NCBI GenBank assembly: GCA_016926765.1
Contig: JAFGNY010000289.1
Span: 1-6,996 of the forward strand
Length of the DNA stretch: 6,996 nt
Reading direction: 5' to 3'
Source of the DNA: Bacteroidales bacterium
GTDB lineage: Bacteria > Bacteroidota > Bacteroidia > Bacteroidales > FEN-979
Part shown: piece by piece, positions 1-6,577 of the stretch
Layout of the letters: every line of letters starts with the position of its first letter
Position numbering within the stretch: position 1 is the stretch's first letter
The notes under the pieces: generated by a model
Databases searched by the model: none
What the model saw: only the letters and a program-made list of their open reading frames with translations
Told to the model about the DNA's origin: nothing
Translations under genes and position numbers: made by a program

Positions 1-736
1 ATGTTGCAACGATGGAGGTAATCAAGGTGGCTCCCATGGTTGCCCAGGCTGCGATAAACCAGCCGTTTAACCGTTCGTCAATCTCATAATAACCCTTTCT
101 CTCCTGATAAATATAGTTTGGCTGTTGCAGGTATCCGGCCCCCATCAACGATGCAGTGGTAATTCCCAGCATGGGGACAGCTGCATTGAGGTATTTGGCG
201 GTACGGATCGATTTGAGGGTCTCCCTAAACTTTCCTTCATTTCCGGGGAGGGACTGCAGCCGTATCACAGCCTGCTCAGCCTTGAAAAGCTGGTAAGGTG
301 CTATCGGTGATAGAGCCATCCGGGCAACACCTGAAGTCAATCCGATCAGTGCAAAGACAGGTTGGTAATCTTCCTCGGCTCTATCTCCTGACATATAACC
401 CTTATTCACTACCAAGGTCACATGATTGGCTGCACCCAGGATGCATCCGATCACTCCGGTAGTTTCAGCTTTTTTGAGCCGTTGTAACGCTTCTTTCAGG
501 GGAGGCTGCAGCGTTTGAACGGAAGACCTTTGGGGAAAGTAAAAATTCGTGTGCTCCCCGCTTTTCATGTGTTTTTTATCAGCTGAAATTTCCCTGGGGG
601 AAGAGCTGATGCTTTCCACCTCATTCCCGTTCCTGAAACGGATGATCTCCTGTGAATTCGACTTTATGGGGCAGAGGCTCAACAGGATGAAGCATGCCAG
701 GAAGGATTTTCTAAGATGGATAATGGTTGTTTTCAT
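1..736 (-). CDS. Unrecognised exported/membrane protein, 3' end beyond window
   Basis: An uninterrupted frame runs from ATG at 736-734 to the left edge: 245 codons with no stop, so the C terminus is missing. I do not recognise the family. Residues 1-29 look like a signal peptide: Lys/Arg-containing start, hydrophobic core at about 12-22, likely cleavage near Asn-Ser-Gln. A Cys at 22 lacks a good lipobox, so a lipoprotein is unlikely. A short polar segment follows (about 30-90, including RFRNGNEVES). Then come four Gly/Ala-rich hydrophobic stretches at about 93-110, 126-148, 183-202 and 224-244, separated by charged loops, which suggests a small membrane domain. The segment at 150-180 is amphipathic and rich in Lys, Arg and Glu. 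No Shine-Dalgarno precedes the start, as in the other genes here. It is transcribed divergently from the sulfatase. The reading frame is sound because codons hold across the whole length, but the function is unknown. Confidence 0.72.
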   Translation of the reverse strand, partial: MKTTIIHLRKSFLACFILLSLCPIKSNSQEIIRFRNGNEVESISSSPREISADKKHMKSGEHTNFYFPQRSSVQTLQPPLKEALQRLKKAETTGVIGCILGAANHVTLVVNKGYMSGDRAEEDYQPVFALIGLTSGVARMALSPIAPYQLFKAEQAVIRLQSLPGNEGKFRETLKSIRTAKYLNAAVPMLGITTASLMGAGYLQQPNYIYQERKGYYEIDERLNGWFIAAWATMGATLITSIVAT

Positions 737-807
737 GGCTTCTGGGTTTTACTTGTTGAAACTGGCAGGAAAGGTATCAGCGGCCGGTAGGGGAATGAAA
801 CGGAATT

Positions 808-834
808 CTGCCAGGTTGTTTCGGCAATTGGCAG
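808..834. repeat. Imperfect inverted repeat (possible hairpin or operator)
   Basis: CTGCCA at 808-813 pairs with TGGCAG at 829-834. Inside the 15-base loop, TTG (816-818) can pair with CAA (825-827), giving a two-part stem. A further copy of CTGGCAG lies at 762-768, complementary to CTGCCAG at 808-814, so alternative pairings exist. No T run follows on either strand, which argues against an intrinsic terminator. It lies about 70-100 bases upstream of the minus-strand start codon and could be a leader structure or a protein site. It could also be chance. Confidence 0.3.
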
Positions 835-1006
835 GGATTGCGTCACGTAGCGTTATCCCCATGGAATTGAGGCATTCTGCTGCTTTGATTCTGCGAAAAA
901 ACAGATTGCATTGGCTCCAATAGTTGCAAAAACTGCATAACAAACAGGGGGTAGGTGTGGTGATAACAAACCAATAAAATTTTTTTAGTTAGATATAAGT
1001 TACTGG

Positions 1007-1038
1007 TTGGACCATGTTAAAGAAATTTTATATATTTA
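1007..1038 (+). promoter_or_regulatory. Possible Bacteroidota-type promoter for the sulfatase gene
   Basis: TTG at 1007-1009 is followed 21 bases later by TATATTTA at 1031-1038. This resembles the Bacteroidota primary sigma consensus (TTG near -33 and TAnnTTTG near -7), with a mismatch at the last base. Transcription would begin about 1045, giving a leader of roughly 20 bases before ATG 1067. The surrounding DNA is AT-rich, so chance matches are likely. Confidence 0.33.
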
Positions 1039-1066
1039 CAAGATAAATAAGATAATCTCATTGATC

Positions 1067-2719
1067 ATGAAAACATTTTTACTGTCAATCACCCTGTTGG
1101 CCTTTGCTCTATTTCCGGCTTCAGGACAGACCAATCTTCGTGGCTCCACCACGGGCCCCACAACGGCCAAAGGGTACAATCATCCCAACCAGTACCTCGG
1201 GATGAAAACCACTCAGCTTGCCGAAAACATGGAGCCAGTCATGGTTCATCCTCCACAGGATCAGGAGGCGATGAAGAAATTGCAGGAGATGGAGAAGAAA
1301 TTCGGGAAGAAACCCAACATTTTAATCTTTATCCTGGATGATGTCGGATGGATGGATCCTGGATTTAACGGCGGAGGTGAAGCCGTTGGGAACCCAACCC
1401 CGAACCTTGACAAAATCGCCCACCAGGGGCTGATCCTGACGTCAGCCTACTCCACGCCAAGTTGTACCCCTACGCGTGCCACCATCATGACCGGCCAAAC
1501 CCCGTTGCACCATGGACTTTTACGTCCGCCCATGTATGGAGAACCCGGTGGGTTGGACGGGAGCATTACCCTTCCAATGATTCTCCATGAACTGGGATAT
1601 AAAACCCAGGGTGTAGGAAAATGGCATCTCGGAGAAAATGAAGGTTCCCAGCCTCAGAATGTGGGTTTTGATGATTATTATGGCTTCCTGAGTGTCTCCG
1701 ACATGTACACTGAATGGAGAGATCTCTATTTTAATCCTGAAATTGTTCTGAGTCCAACCCGTTTCGCTGTACTGGAGAAATTCCCTTTCAATCACGACAA
1801 TGTACATTGTACCAAAGAAAAAGGACTCGAAAACGTTTACTTGATCGATCTTGAAACCATCAAAAATCTGGATCAGGACTGGGCCGATTACAGTGAGAAA
1901 TTCATTCGCAGCCAGCAGGATTCAGATCAACCCTGGTTCCTCTATCATGCCACCCGTGCCTGTCATTTTGACAACTATCCCAACGATACCTATGCCGGAA
2001 AATCGCCAGCGCGTACCGTATTCAGTGACGGAATGGTGGAGATCGACGATGTGTTCGGACGGCTGGTCAAGGTACTGGAAGAGACCGGCCAGCTCGATAA
2101 CACGATCATTTTCTTCACTTCCGACAACGGACCCGAAGCAGAAGTACCTCCTCATGGCCGCACCCCTTTCCGCGGATCCAAAGGCTCCTCCTGGGAAGGC
2201 GGAGTGCGTGTTCCGACGTTTGTTTACTGGAAAGGGATCATCCCGGCAAAAAAATCAGACGGGTTGTTTGACCTGGGAGATCTTTTCAATACGTGCTTGT
2301 CGATTGCAGGGATGAAGAGTACCGACCTCAGTAAACGGGTCGGGGAGAAGCGCTATATCGACGGTGTGGATCAGACCTCCTTCTGGCTGGCCAACGAAGG
2401 ACAATCAAACAGGTACAGCAGGATCTATACACTGAATCAGTATCTCTCAGCTGTTCGGGTGGATGAATTCAAACTGCATGCCACGGTTGAACTTCAAAAA
2501 GCGATCTTCCCGCGCGGATTTACCGGAGGATTTAGCGGTGCTATCGTCAACACCGCAGGGGCTACCATGGTCAACCTCTATACCGATCCTCAGGAAGACA
2601 TCAGTATCGGCATCCGGCATATTCCTGCAGCCGTGATGGTAGGCGCCGAGTTAGACCGGTATGCTGCGGTCCTGCAAAAGTTTCCGCCGCAAATGAAGAT
2701 CGGCTTTATGTCGAATTAG
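1067..2719 (+). CDS. Periplasmic Cys-type sulfatase (arylsulfatase-like)
   Basis: This 550-residue S1-family (alkaline-phosphatase-fold) sulfatase hydrolyses a sulfate ester. Signature I is PSCTPTRATIMTG at 131-143, in which Cys133 would be converted to formylglycine. Signature II is GYKTQGVGKWH at 177-187. By analogy with human arylsulfatase A, the active site is complete: Asp91, Asp92, Asp353 and Asn354 for metal; Cys133 and Arg137; Lys185, His187, His300 and Lys372 for sulfate. Residues 1-20 form a signal peptide cleaved near Ala-Ser-Gly/Gln, so the enzyme should be periplasmic. A segment of about 60 residues, ending in a Lys/Glu-rich helix at 66-82, precedes the catalytic core. The frame stays open upstream to a TTG at 1007, but ATG 1067 is preferred because the signal peptide starts there. 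The Cys-x-Pro-x-Arg core can be matured by anaerobic (anSME) or aerobic (FGE) enzymes; neither gene is visible here. The natural substrate and S1 subfamily cannot be assigned by eye. Confidence 0.95.
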   Translation: MKTFLLSITLLAFALFPASGQTNLRGSTTGPTTAKGYNHPNQYLGMKTTQLAENMEPVMVHPPQDQEAMKKLQEMEKKFGKKPNILIFILDDVGWMDPGFNGGGEAVGNPTPNLDKIAHQGLILTSAYSTPSCTPTRATIMTGQTPLHHGLLRPPMYGEPGGLDGSITLPMILHELGYKTQGVGKWHLGENEGSQPQNVGFDDYYGFLSVSDMYTEWRDLYFNPEIVLSPTRFAVLEKFPFNHDNVHCTKEKGLENVYLIDLETIKNLDQDWADYSEKFIRSQQDSDQPWFLYHATRACHFDNYPNDTYAGKSPARTVFSDGMVEIDDVFGRLVKVLEETGQLDNTIIFFTSDNGPEAEVPPHGRTPFRGSKGSSWEGGVRVPTFVYWKGIIPAKKSDGLFDLGDLFNTCLSIAGMKSTDLSKRVGEKRYIDGVDQTSFWLANEGQSNRYSRIYTLNQYLSAVRVDEFKLHATVELQKAIFPRGFTGGFSGAIVNTAGATMVNLYTDPQEDISIGIRHIPAAVMVGAELDRYAAVLQKFPPQMKIGFMSN

Positions 2720-2743
2720 CCGGGGTATCTTGTCTTTTTTTTT
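2701..2743 (+). terminator. Weak candidate terminator after the sulfatase gene
   Basis: CGGCT at 2701-2705 can pair with AGCCG at 2718-2722, overlapping the stop codon, and a run of nine T lies at 2735-2743. The stem is only five pairs and sits 12 bases before the T run, so this is not a classical intrinsic terminator. The T tract just after the stop is suggestive but not decisive. Confidence 0.22.
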
Positions 2744-2921
2744 CTTGCCATTTTACAACGGCCTTACATTCCAGACCCGGTCCCAGATGTATGGTATCCA
2801 TGTGGTCGATTCGTCAGTCGATGTATGGAAAAATCCTGTTCCGAAAGAGTGTCCCTTGTTTTTCATTGGACAAGATTCATTAAAACAGTACCCATTATTT
2901 GCTGAAAAAGCATATGAATCC

Positions 2922-2952
2922 AAAACCGGAGTAAAAAAATAAAACCGGTTTT
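2922..2952. repeat. Inverted repeat with a 12-base palindrome
   Basis: AAAACCGG at 2922-2929 and CCGGTTTT at 2945-2952 are perfect 8-base inverted arms around a 15-base A-rich loop. The right arm is also half of the perfect palindrome AAAACCGGTTTT at 2941-2952. It could be an operator, part of a bidirectional terminator, or a leader hairpin of the efflux operon. The loop is large for an intrinsic terminator. The direct repeat of AAAACCGG is spaced 19 bases start to start. Confidence 0.4.
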
Positions 2953-3084
2953 TCTCCTACCAGCCGGAATTTCTGGTCACCAAAAAGAGGATACTTCCGG
3001 AAAATTCTCCGGTTCTTCCTGGTTTTCCTTTCCTTCTTCCGTTTCGTTTCTGCCTCACCGAAGGCTGAAGCTATCTTTACCGCA

Positions 3085-3116
3085 CCATCCGTTGGATATT
3101 CACCCAGCCCGGATGG
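3085..3116. repeat. Inverted repeat in the TolC-like gene leader
   Basis: CCATCCG at 3085-3091 and CGGATGG at 3110-3116 are perfect 7-base arms with an 18-base loop, ending 36 bases before the ATG of the TolC-like gene. It may form an mRNA leader hairpin or mark a regulator site. No T run follows, so it is not a forward intrinsic terminator. Chance occurrence is possible. Confidence 0.3.
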
Positions 3117-3152
3117 GATAAAAAACCAACACGGTAAACGATAAAAAAAACG

Positions 3153-4541
3153 ATGCAAACACAGATTATAAAACTGAACTCCTTTCGGCCCGGATCTCAG
3201 ACCATCTGCCGTATCCTGTTCTTCACCATCTTTCTTCCCTGGACATTTCTGATCCTCCACGGAGAAACTCAATCGCAGGATCTCTCCCAGCCATGGGACC
3301 TGAACCGGTGCATCTCCTGGGCCACCGACAACCACCTCCAGGTGCAGAAAGCCAGGTTACAAAACGGAGAGCAGAGTGAATATCTCAAGCAAGCGAAAGC
3401 AAGCCGTTATCCCGATCTCAGTGTACAGTTCTCCCAGTCGTTGACCAATGACCAGATGAAGGATCAACTGACGGGCGACTATACGGATCAACAGTACAAC
3501 GCCGGCAACTTCTCCCTGGGCGCTTCGGTGACACTCTTTAACGGCAACAAGATCAACAACACCATCACACAGCAGGAACTCTCCCTGCAGGCCTCCCAAC
3601 TGGCGGTCGAAGTGGCTCAAAACTCCATCGAGATCTCGGTCACCCAGGCATACCTTAACCTCCTGTACGCCAACGAATCGGTCAAACAGGCTGAACAAAC
3701 CCTGGAAGGATCAGGGGTTCAACTTGAATGGGCCCAAAGTCATTACGATGCCGGCTCCATGGCCGAAGCAGACTTTGCCCGGATTCAATCACAATATGCT
3801 ACCGACGCCTATTCACTCACCGTTGCACAAAACGAAATGGCTCGGCATATCCTGCGATTGAAACAGTTACTTGAGCTGGAGCTGGGCCAGGAAATGCAGG
3901 TGGATTTCCCGGAGATCGCTGACTCCCTGGTATTCCAGGAGATACCCCGTGAGGCAGATGTCTACCGGAAAGCGCTGGAAACCATGCCCGAAATTGAGGG
4001 AAGTCAGGTTTCCGTAAAAGCTGCTCAGGTGGACCTGAAACTGGCCAATGCCGGATATTGGCCAGAGTTATCGGCAAACGTAGGCGCCGGAACAGGATAC
4101 AACACGCTTTCGACCGATGGGTTCGGGGTGCAAATGGATCGCGGGCTGAATGAATATGCCGGATTGAGCCTGAACATCCCAATCTACTCAGGGCGTACGA
4201 ATAAGACAGCCAGAGCGGTAGCCCGGATCAACATCGCCCAAAGCAACCTGAGCCTGGAGGAATCACGGAAAACATTGCTGGAATCAGTGGAAAATGTATG
4301 GCTGGATGCCCTGTCGGGACAGAAACGCTTCCAAGTGGCAGGTGAACAATTAAAAGCATCGGAGATCAGCTATCGGCTAACCGAGGAGCAGTTCAACCTC
4401 GGGCTGAAGAATTCCGTTGACCTGATCACGGCCAAAAACGACTTCCTGGTAGCACAACAAGAGTTCATCCAGGCCAAATACAGCGCTATCCTGAACTTCA
4501 AACTGCTCGATTTTTACCAGGGAAAATCCATTGTCTTATAA
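3153..4541 (+). CDS. tolC: TolC-type outer-membrane efflux channel
   Basis: This 462-residue protein belongs to the outer membrane efflux protein (OEP/TolC) family, whose trimers form a beta-barrel and alpha-helical duct through the outer membrane and periplasm. A long signal peptide has basic residues in 1-20 and a hydrophobic core at about 21-35. The mature chain probably begins near Gln-Asp-Leu at 42-44. Two homologous halves are visible. Each has a helical coil, strands with alternating residues (SLGASVTLFNGNKI at 121-134 and YAGLSLNIPIYSGRTNK at 335-351), and a long helical segment rich in Gln, Ala and Glu (about 135-245 and 350-450). The Asn-Gly-Leu-Lys-Asn-Ser-Val-Asp-Leu region near 415-423 is typical of the family's second helix turn. 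The length fits the family. ATG 3153 is the only Met before residue 102 and gives a sensible signal peptide. It is first in the operon, 29 bases before the adaptor gene, so it probably serves that pump. The symbol denotes the family, not proven orthology with E. coli tolC. Confidence 0.93.
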   Translation: MQTQIIKLNSFRPGSQTICRILFFTIFLPWTFLILHGETQSQDLSQPWDLNRCISWATDNHLQVQKARLQNGEQSEYLKQAKASRYPDLSVQFSQSLTNDQMKDQLTGDYTDQQYNAGNFSLGASVTLFNGNKINNTITQQELSLQASQLAVEVAQNSIEISVTQAYLNLLYANESVKQAEQTLEGSGVQLEWAQSHYDAGSMAEADFARIQSQYATDAYSLTVAQNEMARHILRLKQLLELELGQEMQVDFPEIADSLVFQEIPREADVYRKALETMPEIEGSQVSVKAAQVDLKLANAGYWPELSANVGAGTGYNTLSTDGFGVQMDRGLNEYAGLSLNIPIYSGRTNKTARAVARINIAQSNLSLEESRKTLLESVENVWLDALSGQKRFQVAGEQLKASEISYRLTEEQFNLGLKNSVDLITAKNDFLVAQQEFIQAKYSAILNFKLLDFYQGKSIVL

Positions 4542-4570
4542 ATAATAACGAACCTTTTATCCCAATACCC

Positions 4571-5821
4571 ATGACAAAAAAAACCAAAATCCTATTGATC
4601 TCCGGGGTTCTCCTGGCTGCCGGGATCCTTGCCTGGATACTCTTCGGCAAAGAAGCCACTCCGCGGATCTCCGTGAAAACCACCGAAGCCCTCCTCGGTT
4701 CCATCACACGGGAAGTGACCGCTACGGGAACCCTCGAACCCATTAACCAGGTGGAGGTGGGTACACAGGTTTCGGGAGTGATCGAGAAGATCTATGTCGA
4801 TTACAACTCAGTCGTAAAAAAAGGCCAGGTGCTGGCTGCCCTTGATAAAAGCATGTTGGAAGCCCAGGTGGCCGAAGTGAAAGCAAGCCTGGAGTCGGCT
4901 GAGAATGACCTGGAATTCCAACAGAAGAACCATGAACGCTACCGGCAGCTGTATGCTAAAAAAACCATTAGTGAAGCCGATTACGAAAACGCCTGGTACA
5001 CCTTCGTAAAAGCAAGGACCAACGTCGACCGTATCCGGGCTGAGCTGACCCGGACAGATCGCAACCTCGGCTATGCCACTATCACCTCGCCTATCGACGG
5101 GGTAGTATTATCGCGTGCCGTGGAAGAGGGTCAGACCGTTGCGGCGAGCTTCAACACTCCGACTCTTTTCACCATCGCCAACGACATGACCCGGATGCGT
5201 GTGATCGCCGATGTGGATGAAGCTGATATCGGTCAGATAAAAGAGGGGCAGCGGGTCACCTTTACAGTTGACGCCTTCCCCGATGATATTTTCAATGGCA
5301 CGGTAACACAGGTACGGCTTGAGCCTCACATCAATGCCAATGTAGTCACCTACAGCGTGGTAGTAGAGGCGCCCAACCCCGATCTGAAGCTGATGCCGGG
5401 ACTTACAGCCTCCCTCACGGTGATCACAGAGGAAAAACAAGGAGTAGTACTCATCCCGTCAGGGGCGCTGACTCTGGATCCCGAAAGTACCATGATCCTG
5501 CAGTACAACGAATCGCAGGGCATGCCTGATAACCTATCAGAGCCTCCCTCGGGACTACTTGTCCCGTCGGGCCGGCTGGTCTTTGTCCTGCAGGATGGCC
5601 TTATCCAACCACGGTCAGTCGCTACCGGGATGGATAATGATGTCCATGTGGAGATCTGTTCAGGGATTCAGCTTGGAGACAACGTGGTGATCGCTATAGA
5701 AGAGACACATGAAACCGATACCTCTCCCTCCGGTTCCACATCCAGCCCCTTCCTTCCCAAACCACCGGGAAGCAACAAGCAGTCGCCGCAGCAGGAACCT
5801 CCCAAATCCTCAAAGCCATGA
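4571..5821 (+). CDS. macA: MacA-type periplasmic adaptor (membrane fusion protein)
   Basis: This 416-residue HlyD/RND-type adaptor links the inner-membrane MacB-like transporter to the TolC-like channel. Residues 7-25 form an N-terminal membrane anchor after four charged/polar residues. Domains in order are: first half-lipoyl/barrel-sandwich segment (about 45-92, with GTLEPINQVEVGTQVSG at 53-69); alpha-hairpin coiled coil (about 93-165); second half-lipoyl (about 168-200, SPIDGVV at 173-179); beta-barrel (about 205-285); and membrane-proximal domain (about 290-378). At the hairpin tip, Arg123, Leu127 and Ser134 fit the RxxxLxxxxxxS motif used by adaptors to contact TolC. The last 35-40 residues are Ser/Pro-rich, probably disordered, and longer than usual. 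Residues about 302-335 look like an insertion within the membrane-proximal domain. The start has no Shine-Dalgarno, but the membrane anchor supports it. The stop overlaps the next gene's start in ATGA. Specific drug transport is not shown. Confidence 0.93.
   Translation: MTKKTKILLISGVLLAAGILAWILFGKEATPRISVKTTEALLGSITREVTATGTLEPINQVEVGTQVSGVIEKIYVDYNSVVKKGQVLAALDKSMLEAQVAEVKASLESAENDLEFQQKNHERYRQLYAKKTISEADYENAWYTFVKARTNVDRIRAELTRTDRNLGYATITSPIDGVVLSRAVEEGQTVAASFNTPTLFTIANDMTRMRVIADVDEADIGQIKEGQRVTFTVDAFPDDIFNGTVTQVRLEPHINANVVTYSVVVEAPNPDLKLMPGLTASLTVITEEKQGVVLIPSGALTLDPESTMILQYNESQGMPDNLSEPPSGLLVPSGRLVFVLQDGLIQPRSVATGMDNDVHVEICSGIQLGDNVVIAIEETHETDTSPSGSTSSPFLPKPPGSNKQSPQQEPPKSSKP
5818..5821 (+). 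promoter_or_regulatory. ATGA stop/start overlap (translational coupling)
   Basis: The four bases ATGA contain the start of the ATPase gene (5818-5820) and the stop of the adaptor gene (TGA, 5819-5821). Such an overlap commonly lets a terminating ribosome reinitiate, which would keep adaptor and ATPase in proportion. It also fixes the ATPase start, since the upstream sequence offers no Shine-Dalgarno. Confidence 0.6.
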
Positions 5822-6567
5822 GCCGGATTATTCATATCAACGGCATTAAGCGCGAGTTTCAGGTCGGTAGCGAGAAGGTCTGGGCGCTGAAGGGGATCTC
5901 GTTCGACATGATGGCCGGAGAGTTTGTGACCATCATGGGAGCAAGCGGATCGGGAAAGTCAACCCTGCTGAACCTGCTGGGATGCCTCGATACCCCTTCC
6001 GAAGGAGAGTACCTGCTTGACGGAGTGCCGGTGAAGAGGATGACGCGGAATGAACGGGCAAGGCTCAGGAGCGTCAAGATCGGGTTTGTGTTTCAATCCT
6101 ACAACCTCCTGCCCCGAACAACTGCCTTGGAAAACGTGGAACTTCCCCTGCTTTACAATCCCCGCATCAACTCCCGTCAGCGGAAACAGCAGGCCCGGGA
6201 AGCGCTTGAAGCGGTAGGACTGACTGACAGGATGTCTCATACGCCCAACCAGCTTTCGGGTGGACAGCAGCAACGCGTAGCCATTGCCCGAGCGCTAGTG
6301 AACGATCCGGTAATCATCCTTGCTGATGAAGCTACCGGGAACCTCGACACACGGACCAGCTTCGAGATCATGGCATTGTTCCAGGATCTGAACCGGCAGG
6401 GCAAGACCATCGCCTTTGTCACTCATGAATCCGATATTGCATCCTTCAGCAGCCGGAGCATCCTGCTGCGCGACGGCCGGATCATCCGCGATGAAGCAAA
6501 CCAGAATAAAAAATCAGCCAGGGAAGGTCTGGAAAGTCTTCCTGAAAACAACCATGAGATAGAATAA
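5818..6567 (+). CDS. MacB/LolD-type ABC transporter ATPase subunit
   Basis: This 249-residue ATP-binding cassette protein of the MacB/LolD/FtsE group powers a MacB-fold permease by mechanotransmission. All motifs are present: Walker A GASGSGKST at 41-49, Q-loop Gln93 in FVFQSYNLLP, signature LSGGQ at 146-150, Walker B VIILADE at 165-171 with catalytic Glu171, D-loop GNLD at 174-177, and switch His203. The family-typical GCLDTPSEGEYLLDG follows Walker A. The Lys/Glu-rich C-terminal tail (about 228-249) is variable in the family. In E. coli MacB this domain is fused to the permease; here it is a separate gene, with the permease starting 10 bases later. The ATGA overlap with the adaptor gene at 5818-5821 suggests translational coupling. 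It could be named macB (ATPase part) or a lolD paralogue; the adjacent adaptor favours the MacB type. Confidence 0.95.
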   Translation: MSRIIHINGIKREFQVGSEKVWALKGISFDMMAGEFVTIMGASGSGKSTLLNLLGCLDTPSEGEYLLDGVPVKRMTRNERARLRSVKIGFVFQSYNLLPRTTALENVELPLLYNPRINSRQRKQQAREALEAVGLTDRMSHTPNQLSGGQQQRVAIARALVNDPVIILADEATGNLDTRTSFEIMALFQDLNRQGKTIAFVTHESDIASFSSRSILLRDGRIIRDEANQNKKSAREGLESLPENNHEIE

Positions 6568-6577
6568 ATCGAGAAAA

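Larger units (their letters stand above)
737..1066. other. Divergent intergenic spacer
   Basis: This 330-base spacer separates the minus-strand membrane protein gene from the sulfatase gene, so it should hold both promoters. The half next to the sulfatase (about 960-1066) is strongly AT-rich. The other half has mixed composition and contains an imperfect hairpin at 808-834. A short minus-strand frame at 749-943 starts only at TTG, has no recognisable sequence, and is judged non-coding. I see no tRNA, terminator or mobile element remnant here. Confidence 0.6.
2720..3152. other. Long spacer upstream of the efflux operon
   Basis: These 433 bases between the sulfatase stop and the TolC-like start hold no convincing gene. 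A 70-codon plus frame at 2730-2942 begins with TTG inside the T tract and resembles nothing known. The minus frame at 2895-3335 runs into the TolC-like gene and is its shadow. The spacer contains the T tract at 2735-2743, clustered CCGG palindromes at 2922-3012, a pyrimidine-rich stretch at about 3005-3055, an inverted repeat at 3085-3116, and an A-rich run just before ATG 3153. The operon promoter probably lies here, but I found no confident TTG/TAnnTTTG pair; TATCTTTA at 3072-3079 lacks a good -33 partner. Confidence 0.6.

Noticed and set aside
549..923. 124-codon plus-strand frame
   Set aside because: It largely lies antisense to the minus-strand membrane protein gene, whose signal peptide and hydrophobic pattern make better sense. 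Its own translation resembles nothing.
749..943. 64-codon minus-strand frame just upstream of the unknown gene
   Set aside because: It begins only at TTG, has no recognisable domain and Cys-rich odd composition, and sits where promoter and leader sequence is expected.
1007..1066. A 20-residue N-terminal extension of the sulfatase from TTG 1007
   Set aside because: The signal peptide starts at ATG 1067, the upstream codons are AT-rich, and the TTG overlaps a possible promoter element.
2730..2942. 70-codon plus-strand frame after the sulfatase
   Set aside because: It starts at TTG within a run of T, has no signal peptide or known motif, and lies in low-GC spacer unlike the neighbouring coding DNA.
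3072..3079. TATCTTTA as a -7 element for the efflux operon
   Set aside because: No TTG lies at the required distance upstream and the last base mismatches the consensus, so it was not annotated as a promoter.
2895..3335. 146-codon minus-strand frame
   Set aside because: It overlaps the start of the TolC-like gene, which has a clear signal peptide and family features. The Lys/Arg-rich segment is just the complement of a pyrimidine-rich tract.
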